This document shows, in pieces, positions 8,612 through 17,496 of a stretch of DNA of 64,000 nt. A program made the translations under genes and the position numbers. The DNA comes from an uncultured Microbulbifer sp. (GTDB taxonomy: Bacteria; Pseudomonadota; Gammaproteobacteria; Pseudomonadales; Cellvibrionaceae): the NCBI RefSeq assembly GCF_947498635.1, contig NZ_CANMKV010000017.1, positions 34,873-98,872 of the forward strand. Direction: 5' to 3'. The notes under the pieces were generated by a model. That model was not told the origin of the DNA. It worked only from the letters and a program-made list of their open reading frames with translations, and made no database searches. The number at the start of each line of letters is the position of its first letter. Position 1 is the first letter of the stretch.

Positions 8612-9781
8612 ATGTATAAAAAATTCTATCGAGCATTTTCACAGGCGCCCAGTGGCAGCCCATCTTCCATGCTGCACATGGCCTGCCACTCACACCACTA
8701 CTGGCCCGATGTTACTCTGGAGGCAACCAGGCAGTACTGGCATGATGCCGCGCTGCTCGCCGATGAAAAGTGGGGGCCTATTTTCCAAGAGAAAATACCG
8801 TCCTGGCAAAGCGCTGTCGCACAGACACTGAATCTGCCGGATGCCGGTCAAATCGCCATCGCCCCGAACACACACGAACTGGTTTACCGGCTAATTAGCA
8901 CCTTCAATCCCAGCGAACCGCTGCATATCCTCACAACCGATGGGGAATTCTACAGTTTCACACACCAACTGCGGAGGCTGGAAGAACTCCCCAATGTACG
9001 GGTGACGCGTATCCCCAGGGCGCCTTACTCCACACTGGCCGAGCGCTTCGAACGGGAATTACATGCTCAAGACTACCAACTGGCCTATGCCAGCTGGGTG
9101 TTCTTCGACGCCGGCGTAGTATTTCCGGAGCTCGTGCGCATCGCCGAGCAAAAACCAGAGAAAACCCAATTTGTAATCGACGGCTATCACGGGTTTTTCG
9201 CCCTCCCTATCGACTTGAGCAGGATTGCCGATAAGGCTTTTTTTACCGCCGGCTCCTACAAATACTTGGGCGCCGGTGAGGGGATGTGTTTTATGAGTGT
9301 ACCCCGCCACTGCAGCCTGCGCCCCCTAAACACCGGCTGGTTCGCTGAGATTTCAGCGCTTGACAACCGCTCCGGCAAGGTCGGTTATGCGGACAACTGG
9401 CTCAGGTTTGCGGGAGCCACCATGGACTACTCCTGCCTTTACAAGGGTCTGGCAATTTTTGACTTGTTTCGGCGTGAAGGCATTACCGTTAATAAGATCC
9501 ACCGCTTTGTGCTCGCCGCTCAGCGGCGATTCCTGCACAGCATGGACAATGCCGACCACCCTATCCTCAATCGGAAACATTTAATCCACCACGACCTAGA
9601 GCAGGGCCATGGGCACTTTTTCACATTTGACTGTCAGAGTGCCGAAAATGCTGGGAGACTGCAAAGTGAGCTGAAAACCCGTGCTGTTTTATGCGACAAA
9701 CGCCAGCAACTATTGCGGCTAGGTTTTGCCATCTACCACGACCAAGATGAAACTTACCAGCAGGTGTTCGGCTCTGAATAG
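8612..9781 (+). CDS. kynureninase-like, class V aminotransferase-fold PLP enzyme
   Basis: About 389 residues of fold-type I PLP enzyme, closest in style to kynureninase. The Schiff-base lysine is in AGSYKYLGAGEG. FVIDGYHGFFALPIDL supplies the cofactor aspartate and the preceding strand, and NTHELVYRLISTF is in the phosphate-binding region. I used the ATG at 8612 (MYKKFYRAF); the frame continues 30 codons upstream into the divergent gloA gene. No other tryptophan-degradation gene is nearby, so a true kynureninase activity is uncertain; cysteine desulfurase-like or another lyase activity is possible. Confidence 0.7.
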   Translation: MYKKFYRAFSQAPSGSPSSMLHMACHSHHYWPDVTLEATRQYWHDAALLADEKWGPIFQEKIPSWQSAVAQTLNLPDAGQIAIAPNTHELVYRLISTFNPSEPLHILTTDGEFYSFTHQLRRLEELPNVRVTRIPRAPYSTLAERFERELHAQDYQLAYASWVFFDAGVVFPELVRIAEQKPEKTQFVIDGYHGFFALPIDLSRIADKAFFTAGSYKYLGAGEGMCFMSVPRHCSLRPLNTGWFAEISALDNRSGKVGYADNWLRFAGATMDYSCLYKGLAIFDLFRREGITVNKIHRFVLAAQRRFLHSMDNADHPILNRKHLIHHDLEQGHGHFFTFDCQSAENAGRLQSELKTRAVLCDKRQQLLRLGFAIYHDQDETYQQVFGSE

Positions 9782-9986
9782 CACTTTAAAGAAGAAAGGT
9801 TTCATTTGGACGCTGGAGGGTCGCCTCTATTGCCAACCTCAACAGGATCACAGCCCTATAGCACAACCGGTGAATCCGTTATGCTGAAATACTTGCTCAG
9901 CTGCGGTTCAGATACACGCTGATAGCATTTTGGCACATGATGCATTGCTATATTGCCAACCCCATAGCGATAGATAAGGAAAAATT

Positions 9987-10700
9987 ATGAAGTTCGTTAA
10001 ACTCTCCACCGTGACACTGCTCGCCTTACTGGTTACCGCCTGTGACAACGGCCAAATACCCTCCGAGCGCGGCACACTTGTTTCTATCGCAGCCGAAGGA
10101 GAAGCCCGTCAGACTCCCGATGTCGCCAATCTCTCTGTCGGTGTGGTAACCGAAGCCGAAGATAGCAAAAAAGCCATGCGTAACAATGCCGCGCAGATGG
10201 AGTCATTACTAAAAGCCATTAAAAAAGCCGGTATTGCCAAGAAAGATATCCAAACCAGTGGTGTGAGCCTCTCCCCCCGTTATCACTACCAAAAAAACCA
10301 GAAACCTCAAATTGTCGGTTATACCGCACGTAACACCGTCAGCATCAAGGTGCGTAAATTGGATGAGCTGGGTGGAGTACTGGATGATCTAACAACCGCC
10401 GGCGCCAACCAAATCAACGGCCCCAGCTTTGAGATTGGCGAACCCGGCCCCGTTAAAGCCGAGGCCCGAGAAAAAGCATTGCTGGACGCCCAGGAGCGCG
10501 CGACCATTTACGCAAAAGCGCTGGGCATGAAGGTGCGTCGGATTGTCAGTATCTCTGAGCAGGGTAGTGGCGGCATACCCCGCCCAATGATGCTGCGAGG
10601 CCAGATGGAATCAATGAAAGAAAGCGCCTCAACGCCGATCGCCCCCGGTGAAACCACCCTCTCGGTCAACCTGGACCTGGTATTCGAACTAGAAAAATAG
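9987..10700 (+). CDS. SIMPL (DUF541) domain lipoprotein
   Basis: The 237-residue protein begins with a lipoprotein signal (lipobox LVTAC, Cys 19). It continues with a SIMPL domain: VSIAAEGEARQTPDVANLSV, the AMRNNAAQMESLLKAIKKAG helix, and GYTARNTVSIKVRKLDELGG. Proteins of this family are periplasmic or membrane-anchored and linked to oxidative or envelope stress, but the biochemical role is unsettled. It stands alone, with 200 bases upstream, and is convergent with the amidohydrolase gene. Confidence 0.85.
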   Translation: MKFVKLSTVTLLALLVTACDNGQIPSERGTLVSIAAEGEARQTPDVANLSVGVVTEAEDSKKAMRNNAAQMESLLKAIKKAGIAKKDIQTSGVSLSPRYHYQKNQKPQIVGYTARNTVSIKVRKLDELGGVLDDLTTAGANQINGPSFEIGEPGPVKAEAREKALLDAQERATIYAKALGMKVRRIVSISEQGSGGIPRPMMLRGQMESMKESASTPIAPGETTLSVNLDLVFELEK

Positions 10701-10711
10701 CCACTTTGTAC

Positions 10712-10727
10712 CGGCCTCGCGAGGCCG
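10712..10727. terminator. 16-bp GC palindrome between convergent genes
   Basis: The perfect palindrome CGGCCTCGCGAGGCCG lies 12 bases after the SIMPL stop and about 70 bases from the convergent amidohydrolase stop. No T-run follows, so it is at best an atypical terminator or a protein-binding palindrome. Confidence 0.35.
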
Positions 10728-10795
10728 CTGCCCCTTGTAAACCCGCCTTAGCGTCTCGAATTGAGTCTTTAGAACACCGCCTTCAAGTTTACCGC

Positions 10796-12157
10796 TCAGC
10801 CATTGGTATCCGCTTCCAGAAATACTTCGACGGCCGGCTCACTGGGCGCCCTGAAAATCTTCCCCTCTTTCATCACAAACTGCACACGCTGTAACTCAGA
10901 GATATCCTCCAATGGGTCACCCGCTACCGCAATAATATCGGCAAGTTTACCTTCACTGATGCTCCCCAGCTCGTCCTGCACCTGCAATAACTCTGCAGCA
11001 TTCCAGGTCGCCGAGCGGATCGCATCGGCCGGCGTCATACCGCCCTGCACCATCAGAACAAATTCCCGTGCATTTTCACCGTGTCGAGTCACCCCGGTAT
11101 CGGTACCAAACGCGATGTTGACTCCACGCTTATAGGCCTTGGAAAAAGTTTCCTGCATCAATGGCCCCATAGTGGCCGCTTTAGGACGCACGATTTCCGG
11201 CAAAAAACCTTCAATGGCAGATTTCTCCGTTACCCACTCACCGGCCATCAACGTCGGAACGAACCAGGTTTTATTCCGGCGCATCAAGTCCATAACCTCT
11301 TCATCCATATAAGTGCCGTGCTCAATAGAGTCTACCCCAGCACGAATGGCCCGGATCATCCCTTCTCTTCCGTGCGCATGTACCGCCACAGTAAAACCGT
11401 AGTCCTTAGCGGTGGAGACAATTGCTTCCAGCTCATCGTGCATAAACTGTGGGTTTTGCCCGCTTTTAGCCACACTCAGCACCCCGCCAGTAGCGGTGAT
11501 TTTGATCAGATCGGCACCATCTTTATAGCGCTGGCGTATCGCCTTGCGCGCGGAGATAGGCCCATCGACAACACCGTCAACAGGGCCGGGGTTCCCAACC
11601 AAATCCTGGCGACGGCCATTGGTGGGATCGGCATGACCACCGGTGGTGGCAATGGATTTACCCGCGGTGTAAATCCTCGGCCCCTCAATTGTGCCCGCTT
11701 CGATGGCATGGCGCAGGCTCACGGTAACATTGTCGTGGTCACCCAAATTGCGAATCGTGGTAAAGCCCGCTTGTAGGGTGCGGCTGGCAGCATCGACTCC
11801 GCGCAAGGCGAAATCCGCCGGGTTCCAGGTATAGGATTCCATATAAGCGCTAGGGCCGAATTCGTAGGTCAAATGGCTGTGCATATCCATCAGCCCAGGC
11901 AATACCGTGAAATTGCGCAAATCGACCAAAACCTCGCGGTCGCGCTTAGCAAACCCTTTTTGCACCGACTCAATACGCCCATCCACAATGTGGATGGTGC
12001 GATTCTCCAACAACTTTCCATTACTACTATTGAAAAGCTTACCCGCATAAATAGCCAACTCTTCTGCCGAAGCCAACTGGCAAAAAAATCCGATTAAAAC
12101 CGCCAGAGCGGTGGCTGCACGGCGAAAGAAGCAGCTTCTCTTGGTACTTGTTGTCAT
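10796..12157 (-). CDS. exported amidohydrolase family protein (imidazolonepropionase/prolidase-like)
   Basis: About 453 residues with an N-terminal signal peptide ending LASAEE. The metal-dependent amidohydrolase signatures follow: GLMDMHSHLTYEF (H-x-H site), AVHAHGREGMIRAIRAG, DSIEHGTYMDEEV and IAFGTDTGV (catalytic Asp). The composite beta-sandwich flanks, with DIIAVAGDPLEDI at the end, match the Xaa-Pro dipeptidase/imidazolonepropionase-like group. It is probably periplasmic, acting on peptides or cyclic amides. ATG at 12157 is preferred over an in-frame GTG at 12166. It is convergent with the SIMPL gene and divergent from the GST gene. Confidence 0.82.
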   Translation of the reverse strand: MTTSTKRSCFFRRAATALAVLIGFFCQLASAEELAIYAGKLFNSSNGKLLENRTIHIVDGRIESVQKGFAKRDREVLVDLRNFTVLPGLMDMHSHLTYEFGPSAYMESYTWNPADFALRGVDAASRTLQAGFTTIRNLGDHDNVTVSLRHAIEAGTIEGPRIYTAGKSIATTGGHADPTNGRRQDLVGNPGPVDGVVDGPISARKAIRQRYKDGADLIKITATGGVLSVAKSGQNPQFMHDELEAIVSTAKDYGFTVAVHAHGREGMIRAIRAGVDSIEHGTYMDEEVMDLMRRNKTWFVPTLMAGEWVTEKSAIEGFLPEIVRPKAATMGPLMQETFSKAYKRGVNIAFGTDTGVTRHGENAREFVLMVQGGMTPADAIRSATWNAAELLQVQDELGSISEGKLADIIAVAGDPLEDISELQRVQFVMKEGKIFRAPSEPAVEVFLEADTNG

Positions 12158-12247
12158 TGTCGTCACCGGTAAGTCTCTCTTAGATTGGTATCGTTTTTAT
12201 TGAAAGTTCCCCAATTTACCGCAATCGCCAAGGCGAGAGGAAGCCCT

Positions 12248-12859
12248 ATGAAAATTTATGAATTTGCAAGTGCCCCGAATTGCCGCCGAGTCCGCATGTA
12301 CCTGGCAGAAAAAGGGATCGACACTGAATTTGTCCATGTAGATATTACCAAGGGAGAAAACCTCAGCCCGGAGTTCCGCAGCAAAGATATCAACAAAAAA
12401 GTGCCTATACTGGAATTAGATGACGGTACCTACATCTCCGAATCCGTAGCCATTCAACGCTACTTCGAAGAACTACATCCGGAGCCTGCACTCTTCGGTC
12501 GAGATGCTAAAGAAAAAGCGTTAGTCGAGATGTGGACCCGCCGTGCAGACTTCAATTTAATGTTTCCTGTGGGCATGTGCTTTCAGCATGTTTCTGGTTT
12601 CTTCAAGGACCGCATGAACGTCTATCCAGAGTTCGGTGAGGATTCCGGCAAACATGCACTGAAATTTATGGATGCCTTAAACGATCATTTCTCAGACCAC
12701 GAATATCTGCTGGGCGATTACTTTTCAGCAGCCGATATCAGCATGGTTTGCAGTCTGGATTTTGGCAAGGTACAAAACCTGCGCCCAGATACCGAAAAAC
12801 ACCCCCACTTGATTCGCTGGCGCGAACAACTTAAGCAGCGCCCCAGCTTCAAGGCCTAA
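12248..12859 (+). CDS. glutathione S-transferase family protein
   Basis: About 203 residues. The N-terminal thioredoxin-like domain reads MKIYEFASAPNCRRVRMYL and has the cis-proline and glutathione-binding stretch KVPILELDDGTYISESVAI. The C-terminal helical domain has YLLGDYFSAADISM, the usual N-capping box and hydrophobic staple. The ATG at 12248 follows an AGGCGAGAGGAAG site; the longer upstream frame has no site. The product likely conjugates or reduces electrophiles in the cytoplasm. A shared bidirectional terminator separates it from the M16 gene. Confidence 0.88.
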   Translation: MKIYEFASAPNCRRVRMYLAEKGIDTEFVHVDITKGENLSPEFRSKDINKKVPILELDDGTYISESVAIQRYFEELHPEPALFGRDAKEKALVEMWTRRADFNLMFPVGMCFQHVSGFFKDRMNVYPEFGEDSGKHALKFMDALNDHFSDHEYLLGDYFSAADISMVCSLDFGKVQNLRPDTEKHPHLIRWREQLKQRPSFKA

Positions 12860-12942
12860 CGGTATATTTTTGAAAGGGCTACGCGAACGGCGAATTTTTT
12901 AGAAAAGCTCTGTTAGTTTATGCCGAACCGGAAAGTAACCTT

Positions 12943-12981
12943 AAAAACTGCCCCAACCCGCCTGGATATGGGGCAGTTTTT
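12943..12981. terminator. bidirectional terminator between GST and M16 genes
   Basis: Inverted repeat AAAAACTGCCCC...GGGGCAGTTTTT with a 15-base loop. It has A/T runs on both sides, so it can end transcripts from either convergent gene. Confidence 0.85.
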
Positions 12982-12990
12982 GATTCGGTA

Positions 12991-15807
12991 TTAATCTTTT
13001 GAAGGGAGAACCTCTACCGGACCAATATCCAGAGCCTCAACTTCACCTTTAATCTTGTCGAGGTCACCCACAATGACCCAGGTAAATTGATCTGGAGCCA
13101 GAAACTCCTGTGCCGAAGCCTCGACCTGACCCTTATCGAGTGCAGCTACCCGCTGCGGGTACTCGGCAATGTAATCTTCCGGAAGACCTTTTTCCACCTG
13201 CCAGTTAATACTGGAAAGTAACTGTCCTTTCGTCTGGAAGCGGGCACTCTGCTTAAGTACCTCGTCGTTACGGTAATCTTCTAACTCTTTTTCCGTAATC
13301 GGCCGACCAGCCAGATATTCCCGGTATTCTTTGATCAGCTCTTTAATCGCCGGGGCAGTCTTATCTGTCTGTACCGGTGCGAAAAGAATATACGGGCGCT
13401 GCCCTTCGGTATCCATAGAGACCGCACGGGCACCATAAGACCAGTGCTTATCCTCGCGCAAATTCATATTGACCCGGGAGGTAAACTTGCCAGCAATTGT
13501 ATTCGCCATGGCATCGAAGGCCTCGGCACCCTTCGGCTGCCAAGGCGGCATTACCAACCCGGCCATAATATAGCTCTGCTGAGCTCCGGGGCGGTCCAAG
13601 AGATAAACCCGGGCCTTCTCTGGTCGCTCCACTTTAGCCACATCGATCTTCGGCAACTCCTCTTTTGGTGCCTTCCAGCCTCCCAGCGTTTCGTTAAGCA
13701 GCGGCTCAATCTCTTTTTCGGTCACATCGCCAACAACGGTTAGGGTGGCGTTATCCGGGCGCACCCAGGTTTTCTGAAAATTAACCAGATCTTCGCGGGT
13801 AATCGACTTGATACCCTCAGGTGTGCCAGAACCCGTCAGGGGCGCACCATAAGGATGCTCTCCACCAAAGAGCAATGGCGGTAATTCACGCAGAGCCAAC
13901 CCCTGGGGCTGCGCTTTTTCTTGCGCAATTGCATCCAGGCGGTTGGACTTCACCCGCTCTAGGTCGGATTCCGGGAAGCGGGGCTCAGTCACCACTTTGG
14001 CAAATAACTCCAGGGAGGGCTTAAGTTGTGACTTGAGTGCGCTCATACTGATTGAGTTGTAATCCAACCCGCTGCCGCCACTGATACTCACGCCCAACTC
14101 CTCAGCCCGAGCGCTAAACTCGAGGCTGTCCAAGTTTCCAGCACCTTCATTCAACATCTGTGCAGCCACTGAGGCGAGACCGGGCTTAGTGCTATCTGCG
14201 GCTGTGCCGCTGCGAAACTGTAAGTTCATCAGCACTACCGGTGTATCGTGGCGCTCCGCCATCACCACCCTGAGGCCATTTTTCAGGGTGAACGTCTTCT
14301 GTTTCGGCAGCTCCAACTCTACTTTTTTATCGACCTCCGGCAATTTACTGCGGTCCGCACCCTCTGTCGCGGCCGTATACTGCTGTTCAGGCTCGATAAT
14401 CAAGGTGTAGGAGTCGTCTTTCAACCACTGCTCGGCAACATCCTGTACCTCACGTGCAGAAACCTTGGCGTAATCATCAATGCCCTTCAACAGTGCGCCG
14501 GGATCACCGAAGTAAAATTCCGAGCGGGCGAGAATATCGCTCTTACCACCAAAGCCACCGGTTTTCTCCAGCCCTTTAACCAGTCCGGCAAATTCCCCTT
14601 GCTTAACCCGGCGTAACTCTTCTGCGCTAACACCGTTCTTGGCAAACTGCCGCAATTCGTTATTTAAAAGCTCTTCAACTTTATCGACAGATTGACCGGG
14701 TTTTACATCGACCACAATAATCAATTGCCCGGCCAACTGGCGCCCGTAATAAAAGGCACTCACACTGGTCGCCACCTTGTCATCCCGCACTAAGCGGCGA
14801 TAGAGCAAGGAATTTTTGCGATTCGCCAGCAATGAGGTCATCAACTCCAGAGCCTGCTCCTCCTCACTACCAACCGCCGGCACATTCCAAACCTTATAAA
14901 TACGGGTTTGTGGAACCCGATCGCGCACGACTTCCCGCTTTTTCACCTGCGTGGGCAATTCCCAATTTTTGATTCGGGGCTGCACCCCCGTGCTGGGAAT
15001 ATCGCCAAAATATTTACGGGCCTTGGCCATAGCTTCATCGACAGTAACATCACCGGCTATCACCAAAGTGGCATTGGCTGGCTGGTAATGATCGGCAAAC
15101 CACTTTTTAACATCTTCCAGACTGGCATTATCCAGGTCCTCCATAGAGCCAATGGGGGTCCAGGAATAGGGGTGATCCGTGGGGAATGTACTCTTGGCAA
15201 TAATATCGAAAGCTTTACCGTAGGGCGCATTTTCACCCTGCCGTTTTTCGTTTTTCACAACCCCGCGTTGCTCATCAAGCACTTCTTGGGTGATAGCCCC
15301 CTTAAAGTGACCCATGCGATCAGACTCCATCCACAGAGCCATATCCAGGGCGCCTTTGGGCACAGTCGCGAAATAATTCGTGCGGTCGTTACTCGTAGTG
15401 CCGTTCATATCGGTGGCACCGGAGCGCTGGAAGGGTTCGAAATACTCACCCGAATAATTTTCACTACCGTTAAACATCAGGTGCTCAAATAAATGCGCAA
15501 AGCCGGTTTTACCCTCCGGTTCATCCTTGGAACCCACCTTGTACCAAATATTGGTGGAGACAACCGGCGCCTTATCATCCTCGTGCACAATTACCGTCAG
15601 GCCATTAGGTAAAACCTCTTTGTGAAAAGGAATATCCAGCTGGGGCGGTGGCACATAGGCTTTTTTATCAATCGCCGCATCTTTACTGCTGGCGGCAGCC
15701 TCCTTGTCCACAGAAAGTGCGTGGGGTGTATTGTCGGCAGACTTGTTACAGCCGGCGAGACCGGCGGTAGCAATAACGACACTGATGAGCACTGGACGCA
15801 AGTCCAT
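12991..15807 (-). CDS. M16 family zinc metallopeptidase lipoprotein (two-half insulinase/pitrilysin type)
   Basis: About 938 residues. A lipoprotein signal leads to the lipobox LAGC (Cys 20), so the protein is membrane-anchored. The first half carries the inverted zinc motif H105-x-x-E-H in FAHLFEHLMFNGSENYSG and the downstream glutamate region KNEKRQGENAPYG. A second, inactive-type M16 half begins near KTFTLKNGLRVVMAERHDTP. Two-domain M16 proteins clamp around peptides and degrade or process them. I chose ATG 15807 because AGGGAGTG sits upstream and gives a proper signal peptide. It is monocistronic, with terminators on both sides. Confidence 0.9.
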   Translation of the reverse strand: MDLRPVLISVVIATAGLAGCNKSADNTPHALSVDKEAAASSKDAAIDKKAYVPPPQLDIPFHKEVLPNGLTVIVHEDDKAPVVSTNIWYKVGSKDEPEGKTGFAHLFEHLMFNGSENYSGEYFEPFQRSGATDMNGTTSNDRTNYFATVPKGALDMALWMESDRMGHFKGAITQEVLDEQRGVVKNEKRQGENAPYGKAFDIIAKSTFPTDHPYSWTPIGSMEDLDNASLEDVKKWFADHYQPANATLVIAGDVTVDEAMAKARKYFGDIPSTGVQPRIKNWELPTQVKKREVVRDRVPQTRIYKVWNVPAVGSEEEQALELMTSLLANRKNSLLYRRLVRDDKVATSVSAFYYGRQLAGQLIIVVDVKPGQSVDKVEELLNNELRQFAKNGVSAEELRRVKQGEFAGLVKGLEKTGGFGGKSDILARSEFYFGDPGALLKGIDDYAKVSAREVQDVAEQWLKDDSYTLIIEPEQQYTAATEGADRSKLPEVDKKVELELPKQKTFTLKNGLRVVMAERHDTPVVLMNLQFRSGTAADSTKPGLASVAAQMLNEGAGNLDSLEFSARAEELGVSISGGSGLDYNSISMSALKSQLKPSLELFAKVVTEPRFPESDLERVKSNRLDAIAQEKAQPQGLALRELPPLLFGGEHPYGAPLTGSGTPEGIKSITREDLVNFQKTWVRPDNATLTVVGDVTEKEIEPLLNETLGGWKAPKEELPKIDVAKVERPEKARVYLLDRPGAQQSYIMAGLVMPPWQPKGAEAFDAMANTIAGKFTSRVNMNLREDKHWSYGARAVSMDTEGQRPYILFAPVQTDKTAPAIKELIKEYREYLAGRPITEKELEDYRNDEVLKQSARFQTKGQLLSSINWQVEKGLPEDYIAEYPQRVAALDKGQVEASAQEFLAPDQFTWVIVGDLDKIKGEVEALDIGPVEVLPSKD

Positions 15808-15954
15808 ATTGTCACTCCCTATTAGTAACCGCGGATTCAGAATGGCAAGTTTCGGGGAAGATCCATTCCCCTTATCGGCAATATCCACCCGCAAGATCAA
15901 ACCACAAACCTAGTGCACCTGCGAGGTGCCAGGCCACTAAGATAACCTTCAGAC

Positions 15955-15979
15955 AAAAAAATGGGCACTAAAGTGCCCA
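15955..15979 (-). terminator. Rho-independent terminator of the leucine dehydrogenase gene
   Basis: On the minus strand the stem TGGGCACT/AGTGCCCA is followed by an AT-T7 run. It lies about 80 bases after the dehydrogenase stop. Confidence 0.8.
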
Positions 15980-16059
15980 AATAAATACATCACAGAGAGA
16001 AGCGATGATACCAATCGCCAGGGATCAGGTCATCGGCACGCCTCTCGTGCCGAATTCGG

Positions 16060-17148
16060 TTATGCCGCGACAGTGCCGGACTTATTCTCCGTACCACCAG
16101 TCACAGAGTGGTGTCCAAAGCGCTCCTCAGCGATACGGTCCGCCACATGTGCCGTGGTTTCTCCGGTCTCATCCGCTCGCTCAAAGACTTCTTTCATGGT
16201 GCTGCCAATCGCTTCAATATGTGCACGCACCTCAGCGGCATCGTAGTCGCCCCTCTGCTGATAGTAGACATCGATGATGCCACCGGCATTAATCACATAG
16301 TCTGGAGCGTAAAGAACGCCCTTCTCGCGCAGAGCCACCGCATGGCGCTCCTCAGCCAGCTGATTGTTGGCCGCACCAGCCACCGCGCCCACTTTCAGGC
16401 GAGAAATCGTATCGTCATTGAGGATAGCGCCCATCGCGCAGGGGGCGAAGAGGTCTACATCGAGGTCAAAAATCTCGTCAGCGGTAACCGCGATTGCACC
16501 CAGCTCGGTTACCGCGCGGTCGATATTGTCCTGGAAGATATCGGTTACAAATAGCTCCGCACCGGCCTCTTTAAGGAGTTTGCCCAGGCGGAAGCCCACA
16601 TTACCAACCCCCTGAATGGAGACTTTCAGCCCCGTGAGGTCTGTTTTGCCCCAGCGATGCTCTACAGCCGCCTTGAGGCCCACAAACACGCCGTAAGCTG
16701 TGGAGGGCGAGGGATCGCCTCCGAATTCAGAACCCGCAAACAGGCCGGATACGTACTCGGTGGTCTCACCGATAACACTCATATCGGCAACACTGGTGCC
16801 GGAATCCTCTGCCGTGATATAGCGACCACCCAGGGTATTGATGAACTCACCCATAGCGCGCAGCAGCTCAGGGGTCTTTTCTTTGCGCGGATCGCCGATA
16901 ATCACGGATTTACCGCCGCCGAGTTTCAAACCGGCCATCGCAGACTTATAAGTCATACCGCGGGACAAGCGCAGGACATCATTCAACGCCTCGCCGTCGT
17001 CGGCGTATGGCCACATGCGGCAGCCACCCAGGGAGGGACCTAAATTCGTATTGTGTACCGCGATAATTGCCTTGAGACCGCTCTTAGCATCTTGGTAAAA
17101 CGCCACTTGTTCGTGTTTATCGTAGGCGGAATGGGAAAAAATACTCAT
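16060..17148 (-). CDS. ldh: leucine dehydrogenase (Glu/Leu/Phe/Val dehydrogenase family)
   Basis: The 362-residue enzyme oxidatively deaminates branched-chain amino acids with NAD+. The catalytic lysines are in [17 protein letters not shown], the substrate glycine-rich stretch is [12 protein letters not shown], and the nucleotide fold appears as [17 protein letters not shown]. The motif CAMGAILND is also family-typical. At about 360 residues it matches leucine dehydrogenases rather than the 450-residue glutamate enzymes. It is followed by a terminator and divergent from the RNase II gene. Valine or phenylalanine preference cannot be excluded. Confidence 0.88.
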   Translation of the reverse strand: MSIFSHSAYDKHEQVAFYQDAKSGLKAIIAVHNTNLGPSLGGCRMWPYADDGEALNDVLRLSRGMTYKSAMAGLKLGGGKSVIIGDPRKEKTPELLRAMGEFINTLGGRYITAEDSGTSVADMSVIGETTEYVSGLFAGSEFGGDPSPSTAYGVFVGLKAAVEHRWGKTDLTGLKVSIQGVGNVGFRLGKLLKEAGAELFVTDIFQDNIDRAVTELGAIAVTADEIFDLDVDLFAPCAMGAILNDDTISRLKVGAVAGAANNQLAEERHAVALREKGVLYAPDYVINAGGIIDVYYQQRGDYDAAEVRAHIEAIGSTMKEVFERADETGETTAHVADRIAEERFGHHSVTGGTENKSGTVAA

Positions 17149-17496
17149 TAACTGTTCCTCTCCGGAAAGCCGGTTCTACAGCTGGGGAACAACCACAGCC
17201 CTTATCTGTTTTTATTTAAGAGTAAGATTATATCTAGCTTCGCCAGATAAAGTTTGCATATTTTGCACATAACGGCGCAGTAATAGCTAAATCTTCACAC
17301 AAAATATTTTTTTTTAGGACAGCAAGCCCCGTGGAAATATTGTAGTCCATATGGTCAGTAAACTTGGGGGCAGCTCCAACCTGGCACCTTTGCGCCTAAT
17401 CAAACGGGGATAGTTTCTTCACGGCCAGAACCCCGTTACCCGCATCATCCTGGTCTGGTAGAATCCGCGCCTAAATCGACCCGAGAGATAAACTCG
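17149..17496. promoter_or_regulatory. divergent promoter region between ldh and the RNase II gene
   Basis: A 348-base AT-rich gap between divergent start codons, including a run of nine T near 17309. It must carry both promoters. No specific operator stands out. Confidence 0.4.
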